Both the position numbers and the translations under genes were made by a program. The notes beneath the pieces were generated by a model, which was not told the DNA's origin, made no database searches, and worked only from the letters and a program-made list of their open reading frames with translations. This document shows, in pieces, positions 22,041 through 22,091 of a stretch of 22,091 nucleotides of DNA. Source of the DNA: an uncultured Candidatus Melainabacteria bacterium (GTDB lineage Bacteria > Cyanobacteriota > Vampirovibrionia > Gastranaerophilales > Gastranaerophilaceae); assembly GCA_934717895.1 (NCBI GenBank), contig CAKUZO010000029.1, positions 1-22,091 of the forward strand, given 5' to 3'. Numbering within the stretch: position 1 is the stretch's first letter; each line of letters starts with the position of its first letter.

Positions 22041-22091
22041 ACTCCGGACTCCGATCCGGAGTCTATTATAAATTAATATTAGATTCTGAAT

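Overview
This is a low-GC bacterial chromosomal window of mostly housekeeping genes, with a few accessory blocks and several repeat elements. The gene mix suggests a diderm with a type IV pilus-like secretion apparatus: a class III-type prepilin, a lipoprotein PrsA/SurA-type foldase and an OmpA-like peptidoglycan-binding protein, next to Firmicutes-like genes such as Mini-RNase III. From memory of similar gene sets I would place it among the non-photosynthetic cyanobacterial relatives (Vampirovibrionia/Gastranaerophilales, 'Melainabacteria') from an animal gut. That is inference and could not be tested here.

Layout. 1-600: structured intergenic DNA, tRNA-Ala(UGC) on the minus strand, and a palindromic repeat. 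610-2437: a solenoid protein built of 19-residue repeats (-), Mini-RNase III (-), and a secreted Spy/CpxP-like protein (+). 2438-4720: an accessory island. Here a 471-aa membrane-anchored protein (-), whose N-terminus resembles the lyase domain of class III/IV lanthipeptide synthetases and OspF/SpvC, sits between two diverged ~116-bp direct repeats. Each repeat precedes a tiny ORF; one encodes a 28-aa hydrophobic peptide with a very strong ribosome binding site. 4813-4999: tRNA-Ile(GAU) (-). 5082-8466: a probable operon of a ZorA/ZorB-like (MotA/MotB-type) pair, a UPF0210 protein overlapping zorB by 11 nt, and an unknown 111-aa protein. 8481-11313: riboflavin synthase, RibBA and a GNAT protein. 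11331-12530: RNase P RNA directly behind a prepilin-like gene (-). 12581-14759: an ABC-F ATPase and IspF. 14788-15324: an unknown small protein (-) and a possible small RNA (-). 15423-20527: ffh and mfd. 20564-21720: a PrsA/SurA-like lipoprotein gene broken by one missing base. 21721-22091: terminators, then a pile-up of short repeats.

Themes. (1) Mfd carries two in-frame, translated copies of a GC-rich ~50-bp palindromic element in opposite orientations; a third, longer relative lies between genes near 443-514. (2) Three arrays, each of four octamer-like units ending in CGAAAC, lie at the right end. (3) Five genes (mrnC, ribE, the ABC-F gene, ffh, mfd) lack a Shine-Dalgarno sequence and have a -10 box ending 6-7 nt before the ATG, which predicts leaderless mRNAs; other genes in the window have clear GGAGG-type sites. 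(4) The accessory genes at 2438-4720 and 5133-8466 are the best candidates for uncharacterised systems.
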